From: Ephemerocybe angulata
Lineage: Eukaryota > Basidiomycota > Agaricomycetes > Agaricales > Psathyrellaceae
Length of the DNA stretch: 64,000 nt
Assembly (NCBI GenBank): GCA_013368325.1
Contig: JAACJK010000113.1
Location: 310,001 to 374,000, forward strand
Direction of reading: 5' to 3'
Part shown: piece after piece, positions 1 through 8,838 of the stretch
How the letters are laid out: each line of letters opens with the position of its first letter
How positions within the stretch are numbered: the first letter of the stretch is position 1
Translations under genes and position numbers: made by a program
The notes under the pieces: generated by a model
The model's database searches: none
The model's input: the letters and a program-made list of their open reading frames with translations, nothing else
What the model was told of the DNA's origin: nothing

Positions 1-205
1 CTCCTCCTCGCGCATCTCCACCAGCCTTCCCTTCATCGGTGAGCTCATCTGAGTCGACGGCGTCAATGCCTCAGTTGGCGTTGCGCCTAACCCTTCCGAT
101 GACGTGTCGTGTCTCGGGGATGGGCTACCTCCCTCGTGTTCCCTCGCGGTCCATTGGTCGGTTGCGTCGTTGTCGAGTGTCGAGATTGTCGGTGGTTTGC
201 CTGGT
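1..205 (-). CDS. C-terminal part of an unrecognised protein, cut by window edge
   Basis: One minus-strand frame stays open from about position 205 to the window edge and reads as a hydrophilic, Pro/Ser/Thr-rich tail with segments such as TISTLDNDATDQW and MKGRLVEMREEE. Just upstream (about 206-228) is a CTCAC motif followed by CCACCAG, the same 3' splice context as the clear introns elsewhere in the window, so this is probably an internal or last exon. No domain is visible and I do not recognise the protein. The opposite strand and other frames also have short open stretches, so the call rests on composition and the splice-like border only. Confidence 0.3.
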
Positions 206-880
206 GGTTGTGTTCCGAGGTGAGAGTAGATGTAGAGGTAGAGAGTAGAGTAGAGTAGGAAAGAAAAGTTGTTTCTTGGATGTACAAAAAACTGTTATGC
301 GTGTTGACATGTAATGGGTTGTGGTGTAGACTTACTCACACTACCAAGTACAAGACCCAATATATAAGGAATTATAAGCATGAGGTCCACTGATGGTGGC
401 CTCGTGCGAATATGTACATGTGCCAAAATAGGTGTAAATGAAGTAATCTAATCTTATCCCATTACACCGAGCTGTTGAAGTACAATGCACATGTCTCTAT
501 GGCTCGCCCATTGTTCTCTTCATCTTCACACGGGCGCTGCCTCTTTCAAACTTTTCTATTGTTCTAATGCTTCTTTGTTCTATATATATCCACGATCACA
601 CTGTTCATTCATTCCATCATTTCACATATATCACACAGCATTGTTCTCACTTCTATTGTTCCATATTCGTACATACTTTATTGTTCTCCCGATATGGATC
701 GTCTATTGTTCCACACAGTATATAGTCTACACTGCAAGTGGGTAGTTCCCTTATCGAACTATCTCCCACTTGCAGGTGTGTCATGCTGTATTTCTCTTTA
801 TCTAACTTAGCTAATATATCGAACTATCTCCCACTTGCAGTGGCTTCAACGACTTATAAACTTAGCAGTTTATCACGAGC
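206..880. other. Intergenic; possible LTR remnant
   Basis: No convincing gene. There is an AGAGT-rich stretch near 230-262. From about 473 the sequence starts TGTTGAAG, is pyrimidine-rich, and ends near 839 in CACTTGCA, the TG...CA form of an LTR. A 24-bp sequence is repeated exactly at 752-775 and 817-840, and its end is also present inverted near 733-742 (CTGCAAGTGGG). No target duplication could be matched, so the LTR reading is only a possibility. Confidence 0.25.
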
Positions 881-901
881 CTGTGGTCTCGATGAGCTAT
901 C

Positions 902-1175
902 ACGTCAACATTGGCCATGATCATGAGAACTCACCATGCGCCGGCAGTCCGCTTCCTTGAAGGCCCCAGCCTGTGGTCTCAATGAGCTATCATGTCCATG
1001 TTGGCACAAAATGATGCACCCCATCGTGCCCTGCAGGAGGGCCAGCCATTTGTTGAGCTGAATCGTGAACGTAGGTGTTCATTAGACGTCAGCATTGGCC
1101 ATGATCATGAGAAATTACCATGCGGCGGTCCGCTTCCTTGTTGAAGGCCCCAGCCTGTGGTCTTGATGAGCTATG
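902..1175. repeat. Imperfect direct repeat of about 90 bp
   Basis: A unit of about 90 bp at 902-990 (starts ACGTCAACATTGGCCATG, ends ATGAGCTAT) recurs at 1086-1175 with a few substitutions and small indels; a further partial copy of its end lies just upstream (about 879-900). The second copy overlaps the 3' end of the minus-strand frame at 1089-1541. Confidence 0.6.
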
Positions 1176-1541
1176 CGGATGTCGCCCATGCATATTCATC
1201 AGGGCAGTGAGGGCCTGCCTCGCCCTGGCGAAATTTGTTCCTGCTACCTGATTGAAAGCTTTATCGCTGAGTACGCTCTCGAGGTCGCCGACTCGTTGTA
1301 GAAACTCTTGTCCTCCAGCATAATTAAGTGACCTTGCGGTCAGTTCGAGATCCATCGGAATTGCTTGGTTCTGTGCTGGATCATTGAACAGGTTGTTTTG
1401 AAACATGCCTGCTGCCCTGGGGTCCAGGGTAGTAGGGGGGAAGGCTGGGAAAGCTTGATACTGGTCCATTTTGAAATCACAGTGTAGCAGGGTGGGGTAC
1501 GCAAAGACCAGGGGTAGGAATGGGAATGCGATAGCAGTCAC
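1089..1541 (-). CDS. Hypothetical protein, possibly gag-like
   Basis: A 150-codon minus-strand frame. The first residues (about 1-24) are hydrophobic and could be upstream noncoding sequence; an internal Met opens a more protein-like part beginning MDQYQAFPAFPP. The middle is helix-prone and polar (SLNYAGGQEFLQRVGDLESV) and would suit a small gag or capsid-like protein, but I see no zinc knuckle or known motif. It sits beside a LINE fragment and shares repeat DNA at its 3' end, so it may be a piece of a mobile element. Function unknown. Confidence 0.3.
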   Translation of the reverse strand: MTAIAFPFLPLVFAYPTLLHCDFKMDQYQAFPAFPPTTLDPRAAGMFQNNLFNDPAQNQAIPMDLELTARSLNYAGGQEFLQRVGDLESVLSDKAFNQVAGTNFARARQALTALMNMHGRHPHSSSRPQAGAFNKEADRRMVISHDHGQC

Positions 1542-1727
1542 AAAGACATAGTCATATTGCTATTTGTGTCCAAAACAGGCAAACTACATGGTGCTGGCAC
1601 CTCCTGGGCAGCGCTGCAGGTGACTGTCTTCTATGATTGAACCTTGAGCTTAAGTGAACGGTGCACCCATTCCAGCCAAACTGGTAACAGAATCTAATCG
1701 ACTCTGGGTGCTTCTTTGGGAACGTGT

Positions 1728-3183
1728 AGGCTTTGGGGGCCCCTAGGGTGCTTGCCCCTGCTGTGGGCCCGCTGCTGAGGTTGGATACGGTGCTGCTAGA
1801 AGCCCCTACCCCCAGAGAGGGCAGAGTCATGGGCAGGATCATATAGAGGGTGGAACACATTGTCCCGTTCAGCCCAGCTGGGTGAGGGAGAACAAGTATC
1901 CAGGTCGACAGGGCGTCCAGGAGGAGGGAGGGGCATACCACAACAAATCATATGGTCCGGGTCCTCTGGGAACTCACCAGGTGAAAGGTACGGACCCCAT
2001 CGGATCTGCGTGATGGTCTCCATCATCTGTAGGGAGAGGCATGGTGCAGCAGAACTGGGAAACTGCGTTAAGGGTGGGGGCTACGTTCATGATGGTTGGG
2101 TATCACTCCCCTGGGTAGGGAGTAATGGGAGCCAGGTTGCAACTGAGAGGCCATCGAATGGTCGGCATCCTGGAGAGGGCGAACAGGGGTAGAGGGGAAG
2201 CATGGCTGGCTTCCTGCTGCTGGATAGCAAGCTGGGCAAAGGTGGCGGGTTTCCTGGGGGTAAAGTGCCCACTCATAGAGGCTGGGTGGGATGTGCTGTG
2301 GGGTTGGTGTCCTTGGACTTCGCCCCGGGTGCCTAGACCTGTAACAGGTCGGTACGCTTGCAAGCCAGCGTCTATGACGGCGAAGCTGGTCGATAGACCG
2401 ACCTGGACACCTCGGAGCGTTTTGGCAGGGCGCGCCGAAAAAATAATTGTAATTAAATAACCTGCTGCATTAGGCAGGTCGGGCATCTCACGTGTATGAG
2501 CGAGTCACGCGGAATCCGCCCATCGTGCCGGAAATTGAATCACGTCGCACCTATTTCCTCATTTAAAGCACCAGGTTTGCCCAACTCTTCACTAATCTGC
2601 TCGTTCTCAGTAGTAATCTAGATGATGAGTGCTCTGAGTTCTCGACTACCGGTTTCTGGCTACCCCCGACTTCTTGAAATGAACATTTCATGCGGGTTCT
2701 GGGTCACTGCCGGTTAAGGCGAATAGAATGCGTTTGTTGAGGAAATCGTGGCAAGGGGGCTACTGATAACATTCATAGTGGTATTTAATCCAAACCTGCT
2801 GTGTAATTAGGCCATATCCACAATACAGAGGGAGTAAAGGCAAGCTGGAGGAGCGAAGGTCAAAGCGGCCCTGGATAAGTCTGCACGTGGCTTTTGTATC
2901 CTGCCCCATAAGGAAGGTATTTGGCCGCGGCCGCGCGCCCTGCCAAATAATTCCGAGGTGTCCAGGTCGGTCTATCGACTGGCTTTGCCGTCATAGACAC
3001 TGCTTGCAAGTGTATCGACCTGTTACAGGTCTACCGGGTGCCTTGCTCTGAAGATTCAGAGGTTGGCAGGGCGCAGAGGGCAGGGACAGTAGTGCGGTAC
3101 GTCGGGGTACAGTAGGCCCACCTAATTTGAAATCAAATACAGGTATACCTTCCTACGAGCTTGGGGGTTGAGTAGAGCAGTGT
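1728..3183 (-). pseudogene. LINE 5' fragment (5' UTR and N-terminal ORF1), interrupted
   Basis: This stretch aligns base by base with the 5' part of the nearly intact LINE at 8358-15081, in the same orientation. It carries the ORF1 segments around FAQLAIQQQEA and the 5' UTR around the sequence GAGCTTGGGGGTTGAG. It has many substitutions and frameshifts, so it is a dead copy. Its 5' terminus lies at about 3183. A 700-bp MULE-like element (2334-3033) splits it, and the LINE sequence resumes on the other side after a 9-bp target duplication. It lies head-to-head with the scrambled LINE copy that starts near 3232. Confidence 0.85.
2334..3033. mobile_element. Non-autonomous Mutator-like (MULE) TIR element
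   Basis: Both ends share an inverted repeat of about 100 bp: the left end starts TAGACCTGTAACAGGTCG and the right end is its near reverse complement, with agreement through the GGCAGGGCGCGC block (roughly 85-90% by eye). The element is flanked by a perfect 9-bp duplication, CCGGGTGCC, at 2325-2333 and 3034-3042, within the LINE fragment. Long TIRs with a 9-bp duplication are characteristic of Mutator-like elements. The 500-bp interior has no coding capacity, so this is a MITE-like passenger. The outermost 15 bp of each end is itself palindromic. Confidence 0.75.
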
Positions 3184-3939
3184 GGAGAGTGTTGTCCCAA
3201 ATAGGAAGGTAGGGGTTAAGGATCAAGAAGTGCTGACAGCTATTTTCCTGCTGGAAACCGCAGCCAGACTGGGCTTGGAGTTGGCCAAGTTCACTACGTT
3301 GGCCTCCCTTCGTCCAAGAGCTTTCTCAGGCTCCCGAATGTTCCTTTCATCCTCGACGCTAAGTCCAACCTGCGGATCAAGCCAGAGGACATTGCCCACG
3401 CGTTTGAGGCCTCGCCACTGAGATCTGATCTCGTCCTGGCAGGTCCTCCTCGCATCGTCAGGAACTCGAAGAGTAGCACCTGCTGTGATGTGTTCCTTGA
3501 GCGTGCCTCCCCTGGGACCCTCTCTGCCAGACGTGCTAGAAGTGGGGGCACCCAACCTGCTAGGGCCGTGTTTGCTGCCTGATCTGTGGGAGTCCTCACT
3601 CCCAGAATGCGCATAGTCATCAATGTGGCAGTTGCAAGGGCAACACCAAAGCCAATTCCCTGTTTCTCCCTACTCCTCCAGGTGTGGATTGCCCTCATTC
3701 GTGGAAGTGCCTGGCCTGCTGCAGGGACGGACACAGACTCTCTGACTGTAAGTGTCCCTTCTGGGACCACCGCTTTGACCACGCCTGGGCTGTGGCCAAG
3801 TATTCTGAGGTACGTGCTCATCAACAGCGCGGCCCCACTAGCACTCACACCCTTCTTTATGTCTAGCTTGACAGACAGCAAGATTAGGGTTCTCAGTTTC
3901 AATATTGCTAAGAACTATGCGTACTTAGATATCATTCTG

Positions 3940-4195
3940 TTGGATTGTGCTCTGATGCAATCCTCTGGCTATTAGACCTCTGCTCATAGAGCTGCCTACC
4001 TGTAGTAAGCACATCTACTTGTGCGCCAGGTACTGGGCTCAGCATGTCTTGACCTGGCTAGGGATACTACCTAGTTAGCACTTTACTGAAACAAGACTGG
4101 ATAGCTCAGTTGTTAGAGCATCCACCTGGAGTTGGGAAGGTCCTTGGTTCAAACCCAGGTCTGGTCATCTCTTTTCTGTCACTTGACTTTTAATA
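3940..4195 (+). mobile_element. SINE-like insert carrying a tRNA-related sequence
   Basis: A 256-bp block interrupts LINE ORF2 and is flanked by the 7-bp duplication CATTCTG (3933-3939 and 4196-4202). It includes a tRNA-shaped sequence near its right end, preceded by about 155 bp of unrelated DNA and followed by a short T-rich tail. A usual tRNA-derived SINE has the tRNA part at its 5' end, so this arrangement is atypical. It could be a SINE with a 5' extension, or an unclassified small element that carries a tRNA pseudogene. Confidence 0.6.
4095..4167 (+). tRNA. tRNA-like sequence (probable pseudogene or SINE head)
   Basis: 73 nt fold as a tRNA. The acceptor arms GACTGGA and TCTGGTC pair over 7 bp with two wobble pairs, the D stem is GCTC/GAGC, and the T arm is CTTGG-TTCAAAC-CCAGG. 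The variable loop is short. The anticodon stem is poor (two mismatches), and the loop CTGGAGT would give anticodon GGA, a serine anticodon without the long variable arm serine tRNAs need. Box A and box B are intact. It is most likely a Pol III promoter unit of the mobile insert around it rather than a working tRNA gene. Confidence 0.55.
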
Positions 4196-6815
4196 CATTC
4201 TGGATCATCTGAAGGATGAATTCAATATTTTGTTTATCCAAGAACCCCCTTGGCAGACTATAAGACAAGCACCCTCCACGGTAAGCAAGGAGGGAGCTGA
4301 TGTTATTGGAGCACCCTGCCACCCCACTCCTTCTTGATGACGCGCTGGGTGCGCAGTCCCTGTTGGGAGTCCCAGATGTCAACTGGCTGTGTATGGCGAG
4401 ACTCTCCGAGCCCAGTTCAAGACTCCGTGTCCTGACCTACATTTCCAATAGGTTGACGCACTGGCGCCCTGCCTACCATTGAGACCTCCTCGATGACCGC
4501 GATATTATGATAGTGTCCCTGTTTGGGCGTGATCGGGTGCTGCACTTTATGAACGTCTACTCAGACGAGCAACACTGCACCATCAAGCTCCTTGCTGAGA
4601 AGGCCGATGCCTTACCTGCCCTGTTCTACATGGGCGGCGACTTTAACTGTCACTCTAGGGAGTGGGACCATCGGGTCTTACACCACAGAATAGGGCAACT
4701 CAAATCAGGGTCTTACTCCGAAGCACAAGTGCACTCTGTACCGTGCATGCGTGATGCCTATTGCAACGTACGGTCACAGACTGTGGTATTTTGAGGGAGC
4801 CAAGAACATCGGTGTTCTCAAGCAACTCACGTCCATGCAACGTAAAGCAGCATGTTGGATCACAGGTGCCTTCCGGACCTCCCCCACTGGTGGTGTTGAG
4901 TCCCTAGCTGGGCTCGCCCCCATCTGGCATCATCTCCAGAAACTGTCCAAAAGAGCAATCTTCAGGACAGCCACTCTGTCTGGTACTTACCCCCTGTGAA
5001 CATTGCTGGGGCGGAATTTAGGGGCACGGCTATGCCTAACCATCGTGCCGCAGTCTGGTTGCTGAGGCATGAGCGCCAAAGGATCGTTTGTGACACCATA
5101 ACTCAAACCAGCACCCAGCTGAGAGAACTGTCAGAGGTATTTGCTCCGTGCATGGAAGAGAATGCCCCTGGATCCTGGGTTATGGACTTGTACTCAGAAC
5201 GAGTAGAGCTCAATGTATACATGGGGAAGGGCCTTGAAGGCTTGGCTTCGCGCCGGGCCGAGCTCGACATCCTCTACTGGCAGGCTTCAGACGAACTGCA
5301 CACCCTGTCCCAAGGACCGAACAACACCACGCTGCCTCTGCATATGTGATGACGCAGGGCGACTGGGACAACAAGACCTCTGCCCGATGGGTTGCAGGAC
5401 GGGTTCTCTCTGCTGATGCAGAGCTTTTTGCGATCCAAGCAGCTGTTGCCTCTGCTGAACAACTGCCACAAGATCATCATCTTTACTGACCACATCGCCT
5501 TGGCAAAGTGGGAAGTTGGGCAGTGGATCCCTCTGTCCACTCTGGGCAGGCTCACTCCCTTGCAGGGGCAAGCATCCTGGGGGCCCCCAAAGCCTTCCAA
5601 ACCCTCTGCCCTGACCTGGGGTAAGAAACCCTCTGCCCTAGCTGCTCCCGGCTCGGATTCTGCTTTGCAGGACATCGAAATGGGAGAGGCTTCTGAGAAG
5701 CTTCCTAATCCGGCCCTTCTAGCCAGAAGGCTCCGGCTGTGCGCCCGGCATGTGGCTCCCAGGCCCCAGCCTAAAGCGCCTGCGGTCCACGAACCCCGCC
5801 ACCTTCGAAGAAGGCGCGGTTTTCGCAGCAGCTGCAAAGGAAGTGGGCTTGCGCTTGGTAAGCGGGCATCTCAGGGGTTAGAGGGGAGCCCGGCCGGAAT
5901 AGAGCACTGGAAAGGGACTCCCATTACTCGTCCTTGGCCCCGGAGGATGGTCTCCCTCCTACTCAGGAGGAGTGGTACCCCACCATCACGAGCGTAGCCC
6001 CTGACACAGTCTCCCAGTTCTTCTGCACCATGCCTCCCCTACCGATGATGTGCTGCTTGGTGAGGTCGAAAACCTCTGCATCTCATGATTGAGGCCATCA
6101 CGCAGACCCAATGGGATCTGTACCTTTCACCTGGTGAGTTCCCAGAGGACCCGGACCATATGATTCGTCGTTCTTTGCCCCTCCCTCCTCCTGAACACCC
6201 TGTCAACCCGGATACTCGTCCTCCCAGCTGGGCTGGACGGGACAATGTGTTCCACCCTCAATATGACTCTGCCCAGGATTTTGCCCTCTCTGGGGGTAGG
6301 GGCTTCCAGCAGCACCGTACTCAACCTCAGGAGCGCACCCCACAGCAGTCTGCAAGGCCCTCGCAGCATGGTTTGCCCTCACAGCAGGCCATCGCATTGA
6401 ATTTGTACAGGTCCCCTCCAAACTGGAGTGGGCGCTACAGCACGACGCACACCTGTATGCACGTGAGTTGCTGGCGGTCCCTGTGGGGGCGCGCCCAGCC
6501 ACTCTCTGGACTATGTGCGCCGAAAGGTCACAGAGTCCGCCATCAGCTCTTGGCACACCCAGTTTCTTGCTAAAGGCTACAGGGGGAGCCAGTTCCTACA
6601 GCTTCACGCCCCTAATGGGTCGATCCTCCAGCCAGCATACGCCAAGGGCCGCACTTGGCTCAATTCTGTGGCTGACGATAATCACCTGTGTGCATGCACG
6701 GCTGTGCAGGTGCATCCTCCCTCAACCATGCGCCAATTGGTGAATATTACTCGCAGTTCAACATCCCGGAGGAGACCTCCTGCACGTGTGGTGCAACCTC
6801 GATGCTGTACCTCCT

Positions 6816-7002
6816 CAGTGAGGAAGGCCTGGGTGACCGTCTCCTTGTTACTCATCAGGGAGGGCTCGGATGAGGACCATGGAGCTCCTTCCTTGTCCAG
6901 GGCACTGAGGTCGAACTCCAGTCATTATAAGCATTGAAGCGAGACCCAGCGTGTTTCTGGCGGTAGGTCGCCTCCAGATACTCCACATGGCCTTAGGGTT
7001 CT
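6816..7002. other. Unassigned junction sequence
   Basis: Between the end of the scrambled LINE and the next poly-T tract I see no match to either LINE or copia coding sequence, and no gene. Confidence 0.3.
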
Positions 7003-7605
7003 CCCTTTTTCTTTTTTGTTAAAAATCCTATTTGATATTCCGGAGCACTACAGCGTAATTGACATTTGAAAGAAAGGAGACAGAGATACAGACAGTGGTT
7101 GGCCATAAGGGACAATCGGGGTCAAGCGAAGCCTAGTCCGGTGCTGTGGCACGTGATGTAAAGGCAGAAAGGAAGAGCCCAACAGCGGCGATGTGTAGGC
7201 AGAAAGGAAGAGCTGAATGGCCCGTGAGGGCGAAGCCGAGCGCACCTTTGGAACCCACAGGCACCACCAACATTGGAATGGCGAGGTGCAGATGCAAGCA
7301 GGGACCCCCAAGCCAAGTCCAAGATGCCGCCAGTTTCGCCGAAGCTACTAACTGCACAGCTCCCCAGACCCAGCACCAGGCAGACCTAGAAGGAGGTCGC
7401 GTGAGCAACCGTCCCCCAGGTCAACCCAGCACGGGGCCCCACTTGCTCCCACACCCGCCTGTCCCACTGAAGGATCAACACTGGAGAACACCCTGGACAG
7501 GTCCAAGCCTTCGGGGGTGGACCGGAACCCGAAAGAGGTCGGGTTCACAATCAGATAGCCGACACCGGGTACATGAAAGGTCGGGACAGCCTTCGAAGAG
7601 GTGGC
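7003..7605 (-). mobile_element. 5'-truncated LINE 3' end
   Basis: A degenerate poly-T tract at 7003-7020 (the LINE poly-A tail read on the other strand) is followed by the LINE 3' UTR, starting at ATCCTATTTGATATTCCGG, and a short part of the ORF2 C-terminus. It matches the left end of the intact LINE at 8376 onward, with divergence and small insertions near 7380-7450. It abuts copia sequence at about 7606. No clean target duplication was found. Confidence 0.75.
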
Positions 7606-8357
7606 AACGCATCTGCCAGTCTGCCGCTGCTATGTTTGTTGCTGCCTCCGGTTCGTCCACCTGCGAGTTCTGCTCTCGTCTTGGCCGCGCTCAGGCTACC
7701 TGCTATGCCTTTGCCAGTGCGCAGCGCAAAGCGCGCGAGTACGTCGCTCAGGGAGGCCACCAGGGCAAGAAGCGTCAGCAGGCTCCGAAGAAGGCTCAGG
7801 AGAAGGCTCAGGAGGCTGCGGGTACTGGAAATGCAAGTGCTGTTCTGGATCCCGTTGATCCCTCTTCCTCGGTTCAACCCCATGCTGACTTCCGTTGGAA
7901 TGCAGACTCAGGCTGCACGTCTACAATGACGCCTCATCGCCACTGGATGCGCAACTATCGCCCCACCGTGTGCCTGTTGAGTTAGCTGATGGAAGTCTTA
8001 TTTATTCAGCTGGGGTTGGTACTGTGATCATCGATCCAGTTGTAGATGGGAAGAGGGTGCGATCCGTAGAGCTTACACATGTTCTCCATATCCCACAACT
8101 CCGTAGCAACCTCCTCTCATTTCTATACCTCACCCGCTGCTGCGAGTTCTCAATTCTCATTGATTCTGTCTTCATGCACTTCATGCGCACTGGTATGACG
8201 CTATTCCGAGCCCGCATCACCTCCAACAATGCTGCGTTCGTCGACGGTGCGACTCTACCTGTTGCTGAGGCGGCCTACGCGATTTCGACGCGCCTGCTTG
8301 ACTTGCAGCTCTGGCACGAGCGCCTCTGTCACCACAACTCTGCGGACATCCACAAGC
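7606..8357 (+). pseudogene. Ty1/copia gag-protease region, frameshifted
   Basis: Translation gives a zinc-knuckle remnant (CEFCSRLGRAQATCYAF), then the aspartic protease motif ADSGCTSTMTP, the ADGS and VLHIPQLRSNLLS segments of the protease/linker, and the GAG-pre-integrase motif LWHERLCHHNSADIHKL. The knuckle His position reads Arg. A frameshift near 7980 separates the protease active site from the following segment. The reading breaks off exactly where the LINE poly-T tract begins at 8358, and copia coding resumes at about 15082. It is the 5' part of the element that ends near 18.2 kb; its own 5' LTR was not found. Confidence 0.8.
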
Positions 8358-8375
8358 TTTTTTTTTTTTTTTTTT

Positions 8376-8838
8376 TATATCCTATTTGATATTCCGGGGC
8401 GCAGAGGCAGACCGGTCGTAAACTACTACAGCGTAATCGACATTTGAGGGAAAGGAGACAAGGCATAACGCAGCCCCTGGGCGAGATACAGACCGCGGTC
8501 GGCCCTAAGGGACGATCGGGGTCCAGCGAAGCCTAGTCCGCACGCCATGGAGTGCGATGTGTAGGCAAAAAGGGGGGAAAGGCCGATTGGCCGCGAGGGC
8601 GAAGCCCGAGCGCGCCTTTGGAACCCGCTGGCACCACCAACACCGGAATAGCAAGGCACAGATGCACGCAGGAACCCCCAAGCCAAGTCCAAGATGCCGC
8701 CGGTTTCGCCGAAGCTACTAACTGCACAGCTCCCCAGACCCAGCACCGGGGGCCCCTGCCCACCCCCACACCTGCCCGTCCCGCTTAAGGATTGGCACTG
8801 GAGAACACCCTGGACATGCCCAGGCCTGCCCAAGCCTG
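8376..8838 (-). other. LINE 3' UTR
   Basis: This noncoding tail follows the ORF2 stop and precedes the poly-A tract. The same sequence forms the bulk of the truncated copies at 7003-7605 and 16068-16516, as expected for target-primed reverse transcription that starts at the RNA 3' end. Confidence 0.8.

Larger units (their letters stand above)
3232..6815 (+). pseudogene. Scrambled LINE copy (ORF1/ORF2 pieces out of order)
   Basis: Segments match the intact LINE but in altered order. 3235-3297 is an ORF2 endonuclease piece; 3298-3870 is ORF1 C-terminal sequence; then ORF2 start and endonuclease to about 4690. A jump follows to the ORF2 region after the RT (MPIATYG, 4751 on), continuing to RNase H at about 5565. 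Next come 5566-6347, an ORF1 segment, and 6348-6815, the rest of RNase H and the C-terminal CTCG zinc motif. Two ORF1 bits (about 4320-4380 and 5790-5910) are inverted. Stops and frameshifts abound. A tRNA-bearing insert sits at 3940-4195. Confidence 0.85.

Noticed and set aside
4095..4167. Functional serine tRNA gene
   Set aside because: Anticodon stem mismatches and no long variable arm; it sits in a mobile insert.
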